Source: Bacteroidales bacterium UBA5833
Lineage (GTDB): Bacteria > Bacteroidota > Bacteroidia > Bacteroidales > Lentimicrobiaceae
DNA: 41,007 nucleotides
Reading direction: 5' to 3'
Assembly: GCA_002433025.1 (NCBI GenBank)
Contig: DJGZ01000053.1
Location: forward strand, 1 to 41,007
This document shows positions 16,301 through 22,589 of the stretch, in pieces (position 1 is the first letter of the stretch; the number at the start of each line of letters is the position of its first letter). A model generated the notes under the pieces. It had not been told where the DNA came from. It saw only the letters and a list, made by a program, of their open reading frames with translations, and did no database searches. The translations under genes were made by a program, and so were the position numbers.

Positions 16301-16597
16301 AATTTGAAGATCAACTCACAACAATTTCTTGAAATTGCCTCGGAAGTATTTGTCAATTGGTTCCCCAACCTCGCATCGGTTGGTTTCCAGGCAGTCTGGG
16401 CCGGTTATTATGTTGAGCCACGCATGATTATTGATCCTGATCTTGGTTTGTTTGTCGGATTAAGGGGACAGGGTTTCATGCTGGGACAATACCTTGCCAA
16501 AATTTATGTGGATAAACTATTGGGGAGGCCGGTGCCTGATTATATGAAGCGGCTCGCCATGACCGGCGACGGCTTACCGGAGAAGGCCTTTAAGTAG
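13364..16597 (+). CDS. Fused multidomain FAD / iron-sulfur amine or amino-acid dehydrogenase
   Basis: A 1077-residue single chain joining parts that are normally separate subunits. In order: a [2Fe-2S] ferredoxin domain (Cys60, 65, 68, 80; HcnA-like), an FAD/NAD(P) oxidoreductase (GAGPAG 121-126; second nucleotide fold at GAGNIG 268-273; HcnB/SoxA-like), a two-cluster [4Fe-4S] domain (Cys461, 467, 470, 474 and 495, 498, 501, 505), a BFD-type [2Fe-2S] domain (Cys606, 608, 642, 647), and a D-amino-acid-oxidase-type FAD domain from about 705 (GGGIGG 710-715; HcnC/SoxB-like). Relatives oxidise opines, D-proline, hydroxyproline, sarcosine or glycine; the substrate here is unknown. It is cytosolic and has no neighbouring transporter or racemase. 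The message has a hairpin-rich leader. Confidence 0.88.
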   Translation: MHKIEVHPILEIKESEKVTFTFEGKQITGEKGFTIAAALHQAGYPVHSHSLKNRERSLECGIGKCGACEMLVDGQIRRICITLVDNVKQVSEIPHDFSPAMVEPDKKNPTRVFKTVVAIIGAGPAGLAAREELNRHGVDNIVIDNNDRIGGQFLMQTHQFFFFEKEKKFGGMRGFDIAQTLAGEDHSGIFLNSTVWDLLEGKRIAVKNIKTDEIYYVDAEYMVVASGAVPFMPAFENDDLPGVYTAAVVQKMMNTEFTLLGKNILTVGAGNIGYLTSYQLMQAGANVKAIIEAQPFEGGFPVQANRVRRLGIPVILSHILLKAIPNENHDGITGAVVAECKDFQPVPGTEKVIEGIDAINICTGLVPDDQLLIKGNEVFGRACFGAGDAIRIGEGTSAVLRGKQVAFEIMNEIGTRFSYDEFLNISKEYIDSQQHPVRVIEKPFEPSPERLAAKPFVQIDCLYGFACNPCEFACPHGAITKTSTSTVPKIDFDKCIGCMDCVYQCPGLAIFGYNTAKDWLFLPIEYHAEEKSEVFLVDNNGKILGEGIIEKILKKPNKTNIARVKATTIHGSELTGVRGFIVKEKYPEPVSMTPVEYRKEEEMYVCHCDDVTLGEILETIGDRKFISVDEVKHTTRLGMGACRGKRCIRRLKQTLRNYDISIVGDATPRGPLSNQLSMGELYPRDVHEEVFISGNGKKPKVVKVKSLVAGGGIGGSALFRYLAEAGEQPVLVNSGRGASWRNIAGGRPAFSLPEIADIARHNLEIFKDLQKIHDVNFRQINYVNFAHDEATYKALESARAWSDAYMVEPKDYAKEISSFINPGLDTYIGAQITRDCWQATPGRVIDLIRRIGIRNGGTVKEDCKLIAVHRDGDTYKVLVQDHDKQYIEYHTEVFVNALGPEAAKFANMLGIETGLYPVKHQAFITRRLPMMGLHGSPLDMIIDRRKYKGFVAVYGQQLAETGQIIGCASPAVDPMETDKNLKINSQQFLEIASEVFVNWFPNLASVGFQAVWAGYYVEPRMIIDPDLGLFVGLRGQGFMLGQYLAKIYVDKLLGRPVPDYMKRLAMTGDGLPEKAFK

Positions 16598-16670
16598 CAA
16601 CGGCATTCGCCTAAAATCCGGTTTTGCCGGGGAGTTGGTTGCGGCTGAGGAAGATAGCCGAGATTTTTTA

Positions 16671-16702
16671 TTTGGTTATCATAATTTTAATTTCTACTTT
16701 TG
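16671..16702 (+). promoter_or_regulatory. Canonical promoter of the rpmF-plsX-fabH operon
   Basis: TTTG (16671-16674), a 20-base spacer, and TACTTTTG (16695-16702): an exact match to the Bacteroidota consensus. The first start codon follows 29 bases later. Confidence 0.85.
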
Positions 16703-16731
16703 CACCCCTTAAACCTGAAACAAATTAAGCA

Positions 16732-17250
16732 GTGGATTACCTGAAACAATTTGTAATTCCATTTGTCGGGTTAAATGCCGGGAATCACAGGTTTAACTAC
16801 GTCATTGACGATAAGTTCTTTGGATCGTTCGACTACGGGGAAATCAGGGAAGCCAGTGTTCAGGTGGACCTTGAACTGAATAAAATGGATCGCATGCTTG
16901 TCCTCAATTTTCAGATGAAAGGGACCATAAGGGTGACCTGCAGTCGTTGTCTTGATGAATTTGATCTGCCTGTCGGGGGTAAGGAAGAATACTTTATCAG
17001 GTTTGGTCAGGCATACTCGGAAGAAGATGACAACGTGCTCATCATACCTGAAAATGAGACGCATATTGATATCTCATCGCTGATCTTTGATTACCTTCAT
17101 CTGATGGTTCCATACAGGGTGGTGCACCCCGAAAACGAAGAGGGGGAGAGTACCTGTAATCCTGAAATACTGAAAAGGCTGAACGAGCTATCATCCCATG
17201 GTGAACCGGATAGTCCCTGGGATAAGTTGAAAGACTTGAATTTTGAATAA
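16732..17250 (+). CDS. DUF177 (YceD-like) protein
   Basis: A 172-residue protein of the DUF177/YceD family, linked in other bacteria to 23S rRNA accumulation and almost always encoded just before rpmF. The family core is visible as IRVTCSRCLDEFDLPV (about residues 64-79) and the acidic C-terminal third includes a further CNPE motif, so three Cys residues may bind metal. The start is GTG at 16732: the next in-frame ATG is far inside the domain, and the promoter ends 29 bases upstream. It is the first gene of the operon with rpmF, 24 bases downstream. Confidence 0.9.
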   Translation: MDYLKQFVIPFVGLNAGNHRFNYVIDDKFFGSFDYGEIREASVQVDLELNKMDRMLVLNFQMKGTIRVTCSRCLDEFDLPVGGKEEYFIRFGQAYSEEDDNVLIIPENETHIDISSLIFDYLHLMVPYRVVHPENEEGESTCNPEILKRLNELSSHGEPDSPWDKLKDLNFE

Positions 17251-17274
17251 ATAATAACACTAAAAAAAACCGAA

Positions 17275-17460
17275 ATGCCAAATCCAAAACATAGGTTTTC
17301 GAAAACCAGGACAGCAAAGAGAAGGACGCATTACAAAGCAGTAGCTCCTACGATTACCATTTGTTCAAATTGTGGTGCCTCTGTTCTGTACCATCGTGTT
17401 TGCGGCGAGTGCGGCTATTATAAAGGTAAGCTTGCTATTGAAAAAGCTGCCACAGCTTAA
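17275..17460 (+). CDS. rpmF: 50S ribosomal protein L32
   Basis: A 61-residue L32 of the zinc-binding type, with Cys30, Cys33, Cys43 and Cys46 in two CxxC pairs (CSNC and CGEC). The N-terminal MPNPKHRFSKTRTAKRRTHY tail binds 23S rRNA. It lies between DUF177 and plsX, the usual order linking ribosome and lipid synthesis. Confidence 0.98.
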   Translation: MPNPKHRFSKTRTAKRRTHYKAVAPTITICSNCGASVLYHRVCGECGYYKGKLAIEKAATA

Positions 17461-17506
17461 GCTTCCGCTATTTGCAGTTACGCTTCTCTAACCAAAACAA
17501 AGTCAG

Positions 17507-18469
17507 ATGAAAATCGGACTCGATGTTATGGGCGGTGATTTCGCCCCGGCTGCTACTGTTGCCGGAGCATTACTTGCCCTGAAAGAATTATCGCCGTCTG
17601 ATCGAATTGTGCTGATCGGGGAAACCGGAATTATTTTGGGCGAACTTGAAAAGCATCATGCTGATCCGGCGCTTTTCGACATCGTTCATGCGCATGATGT
17701 AATCGGCATGGGAGAACATCCCACACATGCCATCGTTCGCAAGCCGGAATCGAGCATCAGTATCGGGTTTAAAGAGCTCAAGTACAAGCGGATTGATGCT
17801 TTTGCAAGTGCAGGCAGCAGCGGGGCTATGCTCGTAGGTGCCATCTACAGCGTTAACAACATCCAGGGTGTGATCCGTCCCTGCACTTCCACTGTTTTGC
17901 CGCAGGAGAACGGAGGCCTCAGCCTCCTGCTCGACATTGGCACAAATCCCGATGCCAAGCCGGATGTAATGTATCAGTTTGGTCTGCTCGGGAGCATCAT
18001 GGCCAGAAATGTATATAAGATCAATAATCCCAGGGTTGCCCTGCTGAATATTGGTCATGAGGAAGGTAAGGGTAATTTGTTGAGCCAGGCAACCTTTCAG
18101 TTGATGAAGGAGGGCAAAGACTTTAACTTTACCGGAAATATTGAAAGCAGAGATCTTTTCAAATCCAAGGCTGATGTAATAGTCTGTGATGGCTTTACCG
18201 GTAATATACTGTTGAAAAACATCGAAGGAATGTTCCGGATGATGATGAAACGTGGTATTACAGATGATTTCTTCGCCCGTTTCAATTATGAAAATTACGG
18301 CGGAACGCCGGTTCTTGGGATCAATTCTACAGTAATTGTCGGGCACGGTATCTCCAATGATGTCGCCATCAAAAACATGTTGTTGCTTGCCCGGGATGTT
18401 TACCATGCCAAGCTTTCACAAAAAATCAAGCGGGCGCTTTCCAGGGTAACTGTAGTTGTTAGAGATTAA
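17507..18469 (+). CDS. plsX: Phosphate acyltransferase PlsX
   Basis: A 320-residue enzyme that makes acyl-phosphate from acyl-ACP for phosphatidic-acid synthesis by PlsY. Family landmarks are GLDVMGGDFAP at the N-terminus, ASAGSSGAMLVGA in the middle, LLDIGTNPDAKPD, and VCDGFTGNILLK toward the end. Length and alignment with the family are complete. It is peripheral to the inner membrane. It lies 46 bases after rpmF and 23 bases before fabH in one operon. Confidence 0.97.
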   Translation: MKIGLDVMGGDFAPAATVAGALLALKELSPSDRIVLIGETGIILGELEKHHADPALFDIVHAHDVIGMGEHPTHAIVRKPESSISIGFKELKYKRIDAFASAGSSGAMLVGAIYSVNNIQGVIRPCTSTVLPQENGGLSLLLDIGTNPDAKPDVMYQFGLLGSIMARNVYKINNPRVALLNIGHEEGKGNLLSQATFQLMKEGKDFNFTGNIESRDLFKSKADVIVCDGFTGNILLKNIEGMFRMMMKRGITDDFFARFNYENYGGTPVLGINSTVIVGHGISNDVAIKNMLLLARDVYHAKLSQKIKRALSRVTVVVRD

Positions 18470-18492
18470 ATTACTATTTAACTGAGCTGCCG

Positions 18493-19503
18493 ATGACTAA
18501 AATAAGAGCTGCGATTACCGGAGTGGGTGGTTACGTTCCTGATTATGTCCTGACAAATGATGAACTCAGCCGGATGGTTGACACCTCCGACGAGTGGATT
18601 ATGACCCGCATAGGCATCAAAGAGCGCCGGATACTGAAGGGTGAAGGAAAAGGCACTTCAGATATGGGCGCAGAGGCCGTGAAGGAATTGCTCCGCAAAA
18701 CCAATACAAAACCCGAAGAAGTCGATATGCTTATCTGTGGTGTGGTAACACCCGATATGCTGTTTCCTGCAACTGCAAATATTATCGCCGATAAGACTGA
18801 TATCCGGAATGCCTTCGGATATGACATGAATGCCGGTTGCTCCAGTTTTCTTTATGCACTGACTGCCGCTTCAAAGTTTGTTGAATCGGGCTCACATAAA
18901 AAAGTTATTGTGGTTGGCGCCGACAAGATGTCGTCAATTGTGGATTATACCGACCGGGCCACCTGTCCGATCTTCGGCGATGGCGCCGCAGCGGTTCTGC
19001 TGGAGCCGGTTGAAGAAGAATACGGTTTGATGGACGCCATGCTGCAGAGCGACGGCGTTGGGCGCATCCATCTGCACCAGAAGGCCGGTGGATCGGTTAA
19101 GCCGCCCACCCACGAAACCATCGATGCCCGCGAGCATTACATCTATCAGGAAGGACAGGCTGTTTTTAAATGGGCTGTTTCCAAAATGGCAGATGTGTCG
19201 GTGGATATGATGAAAAAGCATGGCATTACTGCTGAAACCCTTAACTGGCTGGTGCCCCATCAGGCAAATATGCGCATCATCGAAGCTACGGCCCAACGCA
19301 TGGGTATAAAAAGAGAGCAGGTAATGATCAATATTCAGCGCTTTGGCAACACCACTTCGGCCACCTTGCCGCTCTGCCTCTGGGAATGGGAAAATCAGCT
19401 CAGAAGGGGAGATAACATCATCCTGGCAGCTTTTGGCGCAGGGTTCACCTGGGGCGCCGTTTACCTGAAATGGGCCTACGACGGCGATAAGGTGGTCAAA
19501 TAA
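18493..19503 (+). CDS. fabH: Beta-ketoacyl-ACP synthase III
   Basis: A 336-residue FabH that condenses an acyl-CoA primer with malonyl-ACP to start fatty-acid synthesis. The catalytic triad is complete: Cys116 in NAGCSSF, His256 in VPHQAN and Asn286 in FGNTTSA. The substrate tunnel cannot be judged by eye, so straight versus branched primer preference is unknown. It is the last gene of the operon and is followed 36 bases later by a strong intrinsic terminator. Confidence 0.97.
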   Translation: MTKIRAAITGVGGYVPDYVLTNDELSRMVDTSDEWIMTRIGIKERRILKGEGKGTSDMGAEAVKELLRKTNTKPEEVDMLICGVVTPDMLFPATANIIADKTDIRNAFGYDMNAGCSSFLYALTAASKFVESGSHKKVIVVGADKMSSIVDYTDRATCPIFGDGAAAVLLEPVEEEYGLMDAMLQSDGVGRIHLHQKAGGSVKPPTHETIDAREHYIYQEGQAVFKWAVSKMADVSVDMMKKHGITAETLNWLVPHQANMRIIEATAQRMGIKREQVMINIQRFGNTTSATLPLCLWEWENQLRRGDNIILAAFGAGFTWGAVYLKWAYDGDKVVK

Positions 19504-19539
19504 CCGGATTTTTCCGGATTTAATCTGAAAATTTGCCTG

Positions 19540-19565
19540 GCCTGTAATTCGTTACAGGCTTTTTT
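19540..19565 (+). terminator. Intrinsic terminator with UUCG tetraloop after fabH
   Basis: A perfect 8-base stem GCCTGTAA/TTACAGGC (19540-19547 with 19552-19559) closed by the stable tetraloop TTCG, then six T residues. It ends the DUF177-rpmF-plsX-fabH operon. Confidence 0.93.
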
Positions 19566-19640
19566 ATATATTTAATTCAGCCAGGGGATACCCCCATACC
19601 AATTCCGGTGTTTCACAGATACTCCGCTATGCGTTCGCGA

Positions 19641-20078
19641 ATGGAAATTGTACGTTTTACTTCCGGTCAGCATGAATTTACCACTCTTTCGCGCCGGATC
19701 AGGTATCAGGTTTTTGTAGAGGAGCAGCAGGTGCCCGAATCACTTGAATACGATGAATTTGAAGACGCCAGCCTGCATTACCTGGTTTTTTCGGATGGAA
19801 AAGCGGTGGCTACCTGCCGGCGACGCGAAACATCAAAAGGCATTAAACTGGAGCGTTTTGCCGTGGTGAGGGAAGCCCGGGGCATGGGCGCCGGTGAACT
19901 GATGATAAGGCATCTGCTTCAGGAAGTTTTACCGCTCAACAGGCCCGTTTACCTGCATGCACAGGTGCAGGTGGCCGGTTTCTATTCAAAACATGGCTTT
20001 GTAGCAAAAGGGCCGCGCTTCGAAGAAGCCGGGATAGGTCATTATCTGATGGTTTACAAAAGAGAAGAGACTGCCTGA
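19641..20078 (+). CDS. GNAT family N-acetyltransferase
   Basis: A 145-residue single-domain acetyltransferase. The fold is recognisable from RYQVFVEEQQVPESLEYDEFED (first part of the family's N-terminal helices), LERFAVVREARGMGAGELMIRHLL (acetyl-CoA-binding strand and the Q/R-x-x-G-x-G/A loop, here REARGMGAGE) and the C-terminal FYSKHGFVAKGPRFEEAGI. The pattern is close to the ElaA/YjcF-like branch; the substrate is unknown. The frame is open from GTG 19608 with ATGs at 19629 and 19641; 19641 starts directly at the first beta strand and is chosen, but 19629 is possible. It begins a new transcript after the fabH terminator. Confidence 0.88.
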   Translation: MEIVRFTSGQHEFTTLSRRIRYQVFVEEQQVPESLEYDEFEDASLHYLVFSDGKAVATCRRRETSKGIKLERFAVVREARGMGAGELMIRHLLQEVLPLNRPVYLHAQVQVAGFYSKHGFVAKGPRFEEAGIGHYLMVYKREETA

Positions 20079-20118
20079 ACGGCATATTCCCCATCACAGC
20101 TAAATGCGGTTCAGGGTT

Positions 20119-20967
20119 TTATACAATCCCGGCTTCCAACCAACTGCCGGCATGATACCTGCTCACCGACCTGATGCCGCACTTTTTGAGTACCTCCTCG
20201 GCCTGCCCGAACATCAGGCTGATTTCGGAAGGCTGATGGGCATCACTGCTGATGGTAACCGGGATGTTTCTTTCGCGGATGATGCGCAGAATGGTTTCGC
20301 CGGGGAACAGGCTGTCGCTGCGGCCCTTGTAAATCCCGCGGGTATTTACTTCAACAATCACTTCTTTTTCGGCAATCAGCGCCAGGGTTTCATTCACCAG
20401 GCCGGCGTACCATTTTGCATCCTCTCTGAACCAGCGGCCCTGGTTGTGCATCTTGATTTTATCCAGGTGCCCGATGATCGCGAAGGATTCATTTTCCAGC
20501 ATACTGTTTATCTGGTGCCAGTAAGCGGTTACGGCCCTGCGGATATCGCCGTTATAGAACTGCTTAAGCCCTTCATCGTAGATTTCGCGCTTTGGCCCGT
20601 CGATAAACCACAGGTTGTCAGGGTAGCTGTCGCCTATCAGGTGAACGCTTCCGATGATGTAGTCAAGGCCGAGCGATTGTTTCAGCTTTTCAAATCCGGT
20701 GCTGATGCATGGAATATAATCTGCTTCGAGCGCCAGCAGCACCTCGATCCGGTCGCTGTATGTTTCGCGCAGTTTCCTGATTTCCGAAGTGTAAGCAACT
20801 TCGGATCCCGGCTTCAGCGCGAAAGTGTTTTCGAATGGAAGCACGGAATGCTCCGAAAATCCGAGAGCGGTAAATCCCTGCCTTATAGCTTCTCCGATGT
20901 ACTCAAGCGGGGCTGATGAACCGTCAGAGTAATGGGTGTGGGTGTGGTAGTTGTGTAAGGTGTTCAT
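20119..20967 (-). CDS. PHP-family histidinol-phosphatase-like phosphoesterase
   Basis: A 282-residue PHP-domain metal-dependent phosphoesterase. Metal-binding motifs in order: NYHTHTHYSDG (His8, His10), the EADYI glutamate near residue 81, GSVHL, GHLDKI and the C-terminal SDAH. Its length and motifs match HisK/HisJ histidinol-phosphatases, which make histidinol in histidine synthesis. No other his genes are nearby, so a different phosphoester substrate is possible. The ATG at 20967 forms the first copy of a five-copy octamer repeat running upstream. Confidence 0.87.
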   Translation of the reverse strand: MNTLHNYHTHTHYSDGSSAPLEYIGEAIRQGFTALGFSEHSVLPFENTFALKPGSEVAYTSEIRKLRETYSDRIEVLLALEADYIPCISTGFEKLKQSLGLDYIIGSVHLIGDSYPDNLWFIDGPKREIYDEGLKQFYNGDIRRAVTAYWHQINSMLENESFAIIGHLDKIKMHNQGRWFREDAKWYAGLVNETLALIAEKEVIVEVNTRGIYKGRSDSLFPGETILRIIRERNIPVTISSDAHQPSEISLMFGQAEEVLKKCGIRSVSRYHAGSWLEAGIV

Positions 20968-20999
20968 GTGTTCATGTGTTCATGAGTTCATGTGTTCAT
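20960..20999 (-). repeat. Five-copy octamer repeat containing start codons
   Basis: On the plus strand the unit GTGTTCAT occurs at 20960-20967, 20968-20975, 20976-20983 and 20992-20999, with one variant GAGTTCAT at 20984-20991. On the minus strand each copy reads ATGAACAC (or ATGAACTC), so the gene start at 20967 is preceded by four more ATGs in shifted frames, each ending at once in the overlapping TGA of the next copy. Confidence 0.9.
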
Positions 21000-21016
21000 G
21001 TGCGTAGCGAAGCGGA

Positions 21017-21030
21017 GTCCCGCAACTGCG
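21017..21030. repeat. Short intergenic palindrome
   Basis: CCCGCAACTGCGGG, a 5-base stem CCCGC/GCGGG with a 4-base loop, resembling the larger palindrome at 21119-21138 and possibly the same REP-like family. Confidence 0.45.
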
Positions 21031-21118
21031 GGGTTCGGGTGTTTATGTGTTTAAGTGCTTCGGAATGTTGCAATGTGAAAATGTGAAAATATGGAAATTT
21101 AGTCTGGTTGTGACCTAA

Positions 21119-21138
21119 TCCCGGCAAAGTTGCCGGGA
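21119..21138. repeat. REP-like palindrome
   Basis: TCCCGGCAA (21119-21127), AG, TTGCCGGGA (21130-21138): a perfect 9-base inverted repeat in the spacer between the U32 and PHP genes, both on the minus strand. No T-run follows on either strand, so it is more like a dispersed palindromic element than a terminator. Confidence 0.6.
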
Positions 21139-21237
21139 CAGGTTGTGTCTATTGTGGTTCAATAAGAAACCATTCAATTGCTGAGGCACGCGTCGGAGCC
21201 TGGCACTTTTTTGCCGGAAGACACCCGCTTTCCGGGG

Positions 21238-22506
21238 TTAAAGTTTTTCAGTTTGTACCTGGAACAAGGGGTGGCCGGCATCTACCACCAGGTAAACCTT
21301 ATCGCCCCTCCTGAGGGTTCCGGAAACTGCCACAGAGCAATGATCGCCTTTAACCGCCTGCCCAACGGGCTTCAGCTCCACCCTGATCTCATCGGCCCTG
21401 CCTTCGTAAGCGCCGGTAGTAGGTCCGATCACCAGGAAACTGTCCCCCGCGCTCAGTGAGTGGGTTTCTATTTTGATTTCCGCAACATTCAGTTTTGCAA
21501 AGAAATTGACAACCTTTCCAATATAAACTTTTTTTTGTGTTGCTTGCGAGCCGTAGCGTTCCGACCACTCCCCGGTTTTTTCGCCAAGGTAGTAGCCGCT
21601 CCAGAAGCCACGGTTATAAACCTTGTTTACTTCAGCAGTCCATTTTTCAACTTTATCGCGGGTGTATTGCCTGTTCTTCCAGGCTTCTACGGCCTCATGA
21701 TAGGTCCGGGTGACGGTTTTAACATATTCGGCAGAGCGTCCGCGGCCTTCTATCTTCAGCACGGTTACCCCGGCATCGAGCAAACGGTCGAGGATGGGCA
21801 GGGTCATCAGGTCTTTGGGCGACATGATGTATTTATTGTCAACTTCCAGTTCAATCTGGTTATCAACATCCTTAACATGGTAGGCCCTGCGGCAGGGTTG
21901 CATGCAGGCGCCCCGGTTGGCCGATGAATTGAAATTGTCGAGGCTGATGTAACATTTTCCCGAGACCGCCATACACAACGCCCCGTGAACAAATACCTCA
22001 ATCTGAACCAGTTCCCCTTTCGGGCCGGTGATCCGCTTTTCGCGGATGGCGCGGGTAATGCCTTCCATTTGCCCGATATTCAGCTCCCTGGCCAGCACCA
22101 TCACATCGGCATATTTTGCATAGAATTTCACCGCTTCTATGTTGGTGATGTTGCATTGCGTGGAGATATGGATTTCCACCCCCAAGCTCCGGGCGTATTC
22201 AAGCACCGAAAGGTCGGAAGCTATGATCGCACTGACGCCGCTGTCTTTGGCCAGGTCCACCATTTCGCGCATCAGGGACAATTCCTCATCGTAAATAATG
22301 GTATTAAGGGTAAGGTAGGATTTCACCCCATGCTCACGGCAGATTTCAGTGATACGGCGGATATCGTCGGGCGAAAAATTGCTGGAGGAGCGTGCGCGCA
22401 TATTCAGTTGCCCCGCCCCGAAATATACCGACCCGGCTCCGCCCTGAATGGCAGCCATCAGCGCATCAAACGACCCGGCCGGCGACATGATCTCTATTTC
22501 CTGCAT
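21238..22506 (-). CDS. U32 family protein (TrhP/RlhA-like RNA hydroxylation factor)
   Basis: A 422-residue member of peptidase family U32. It opens with IMSPAGSFDALMAAIQGGA, the family's TIM-barrel start, and carries the signature around HGALCMAVSGKCYISL followed by NRGACMQPCRRAY; Cys178, 185, 201 and 205 are the expected [4Fe-4S] ligands. Relatives TrhP and RlhA use prephenate-dependent chemistry to hydroxylate tRNA U34 or 23S rRNA; the older collagenase label is not supported. A C-terminal beta-barrel (about 330-422) is typical of TrhP-like proteins. Which RNA is modified cannot be told from sequence alone. Confidence 0.9.
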   Translation of the reverse strand: MQEIEIMSPAGSFDALMAAIQGGAGSVYFGAGQLNMRARSSSNFSPDDIRRITEICREHGVKSYLTLNTIIYDEELSLMREMVDLAKDSGVSAIIASDLSVLEYARSLGVEIHISTQCNITNIEAVKFYAKYADVMVLARELNIGQMEGITRAIREKRITGPKGELVQIEVFVHGALCMAVSGKCYISLDNFNSSANRGACMQPCRRAYHVKDVDNQIELEVDNKYIMSPKDLMTLPILDRLLDAGVTVLKIEGRGRSAEYVKTVTRTYHEAVEAWKNRQYTRDKVEKWTAEVNKVYNRGFWSGYYLGEKTGEWSERYGSQATQKKVYIGKVVNFFAKLNVAEIKIETHSLSAGDSFLVIGPTTGAYEGRADEIRVELKPVGQAVKGDHCSVAVSGTLRRGDKVYLVVDAGHPLFQVQTEKL

Positions 22507-22589
22507 CCGGATTTTTTTTGCAAAGGTAAGGCAAATCCTTATGTCAGAGCCGTCGGTCCGGTATCAGGATGTTTACAGTAAAACGGAGA

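Noticed and set aside
13364..16597. The dehydrogenase as separate genes merged by sequencing error
   Set aside because: The frame is continuous for 1077 codons with linkers lacking start-codon and spacer structure, and all cluster ligands are intact.
20104..20916. 270-residue frame on the plus strand over the PHP phosphatase
   Set aside because: The minus-strand frame carries all PHP metal motifs; the plus frame has none.
20960..20999. The octamer array as a CRISPR-like repeat
   Set aside because: Units are adjacent without spacers and no cas genes are present; it is a simple tandem repeat.
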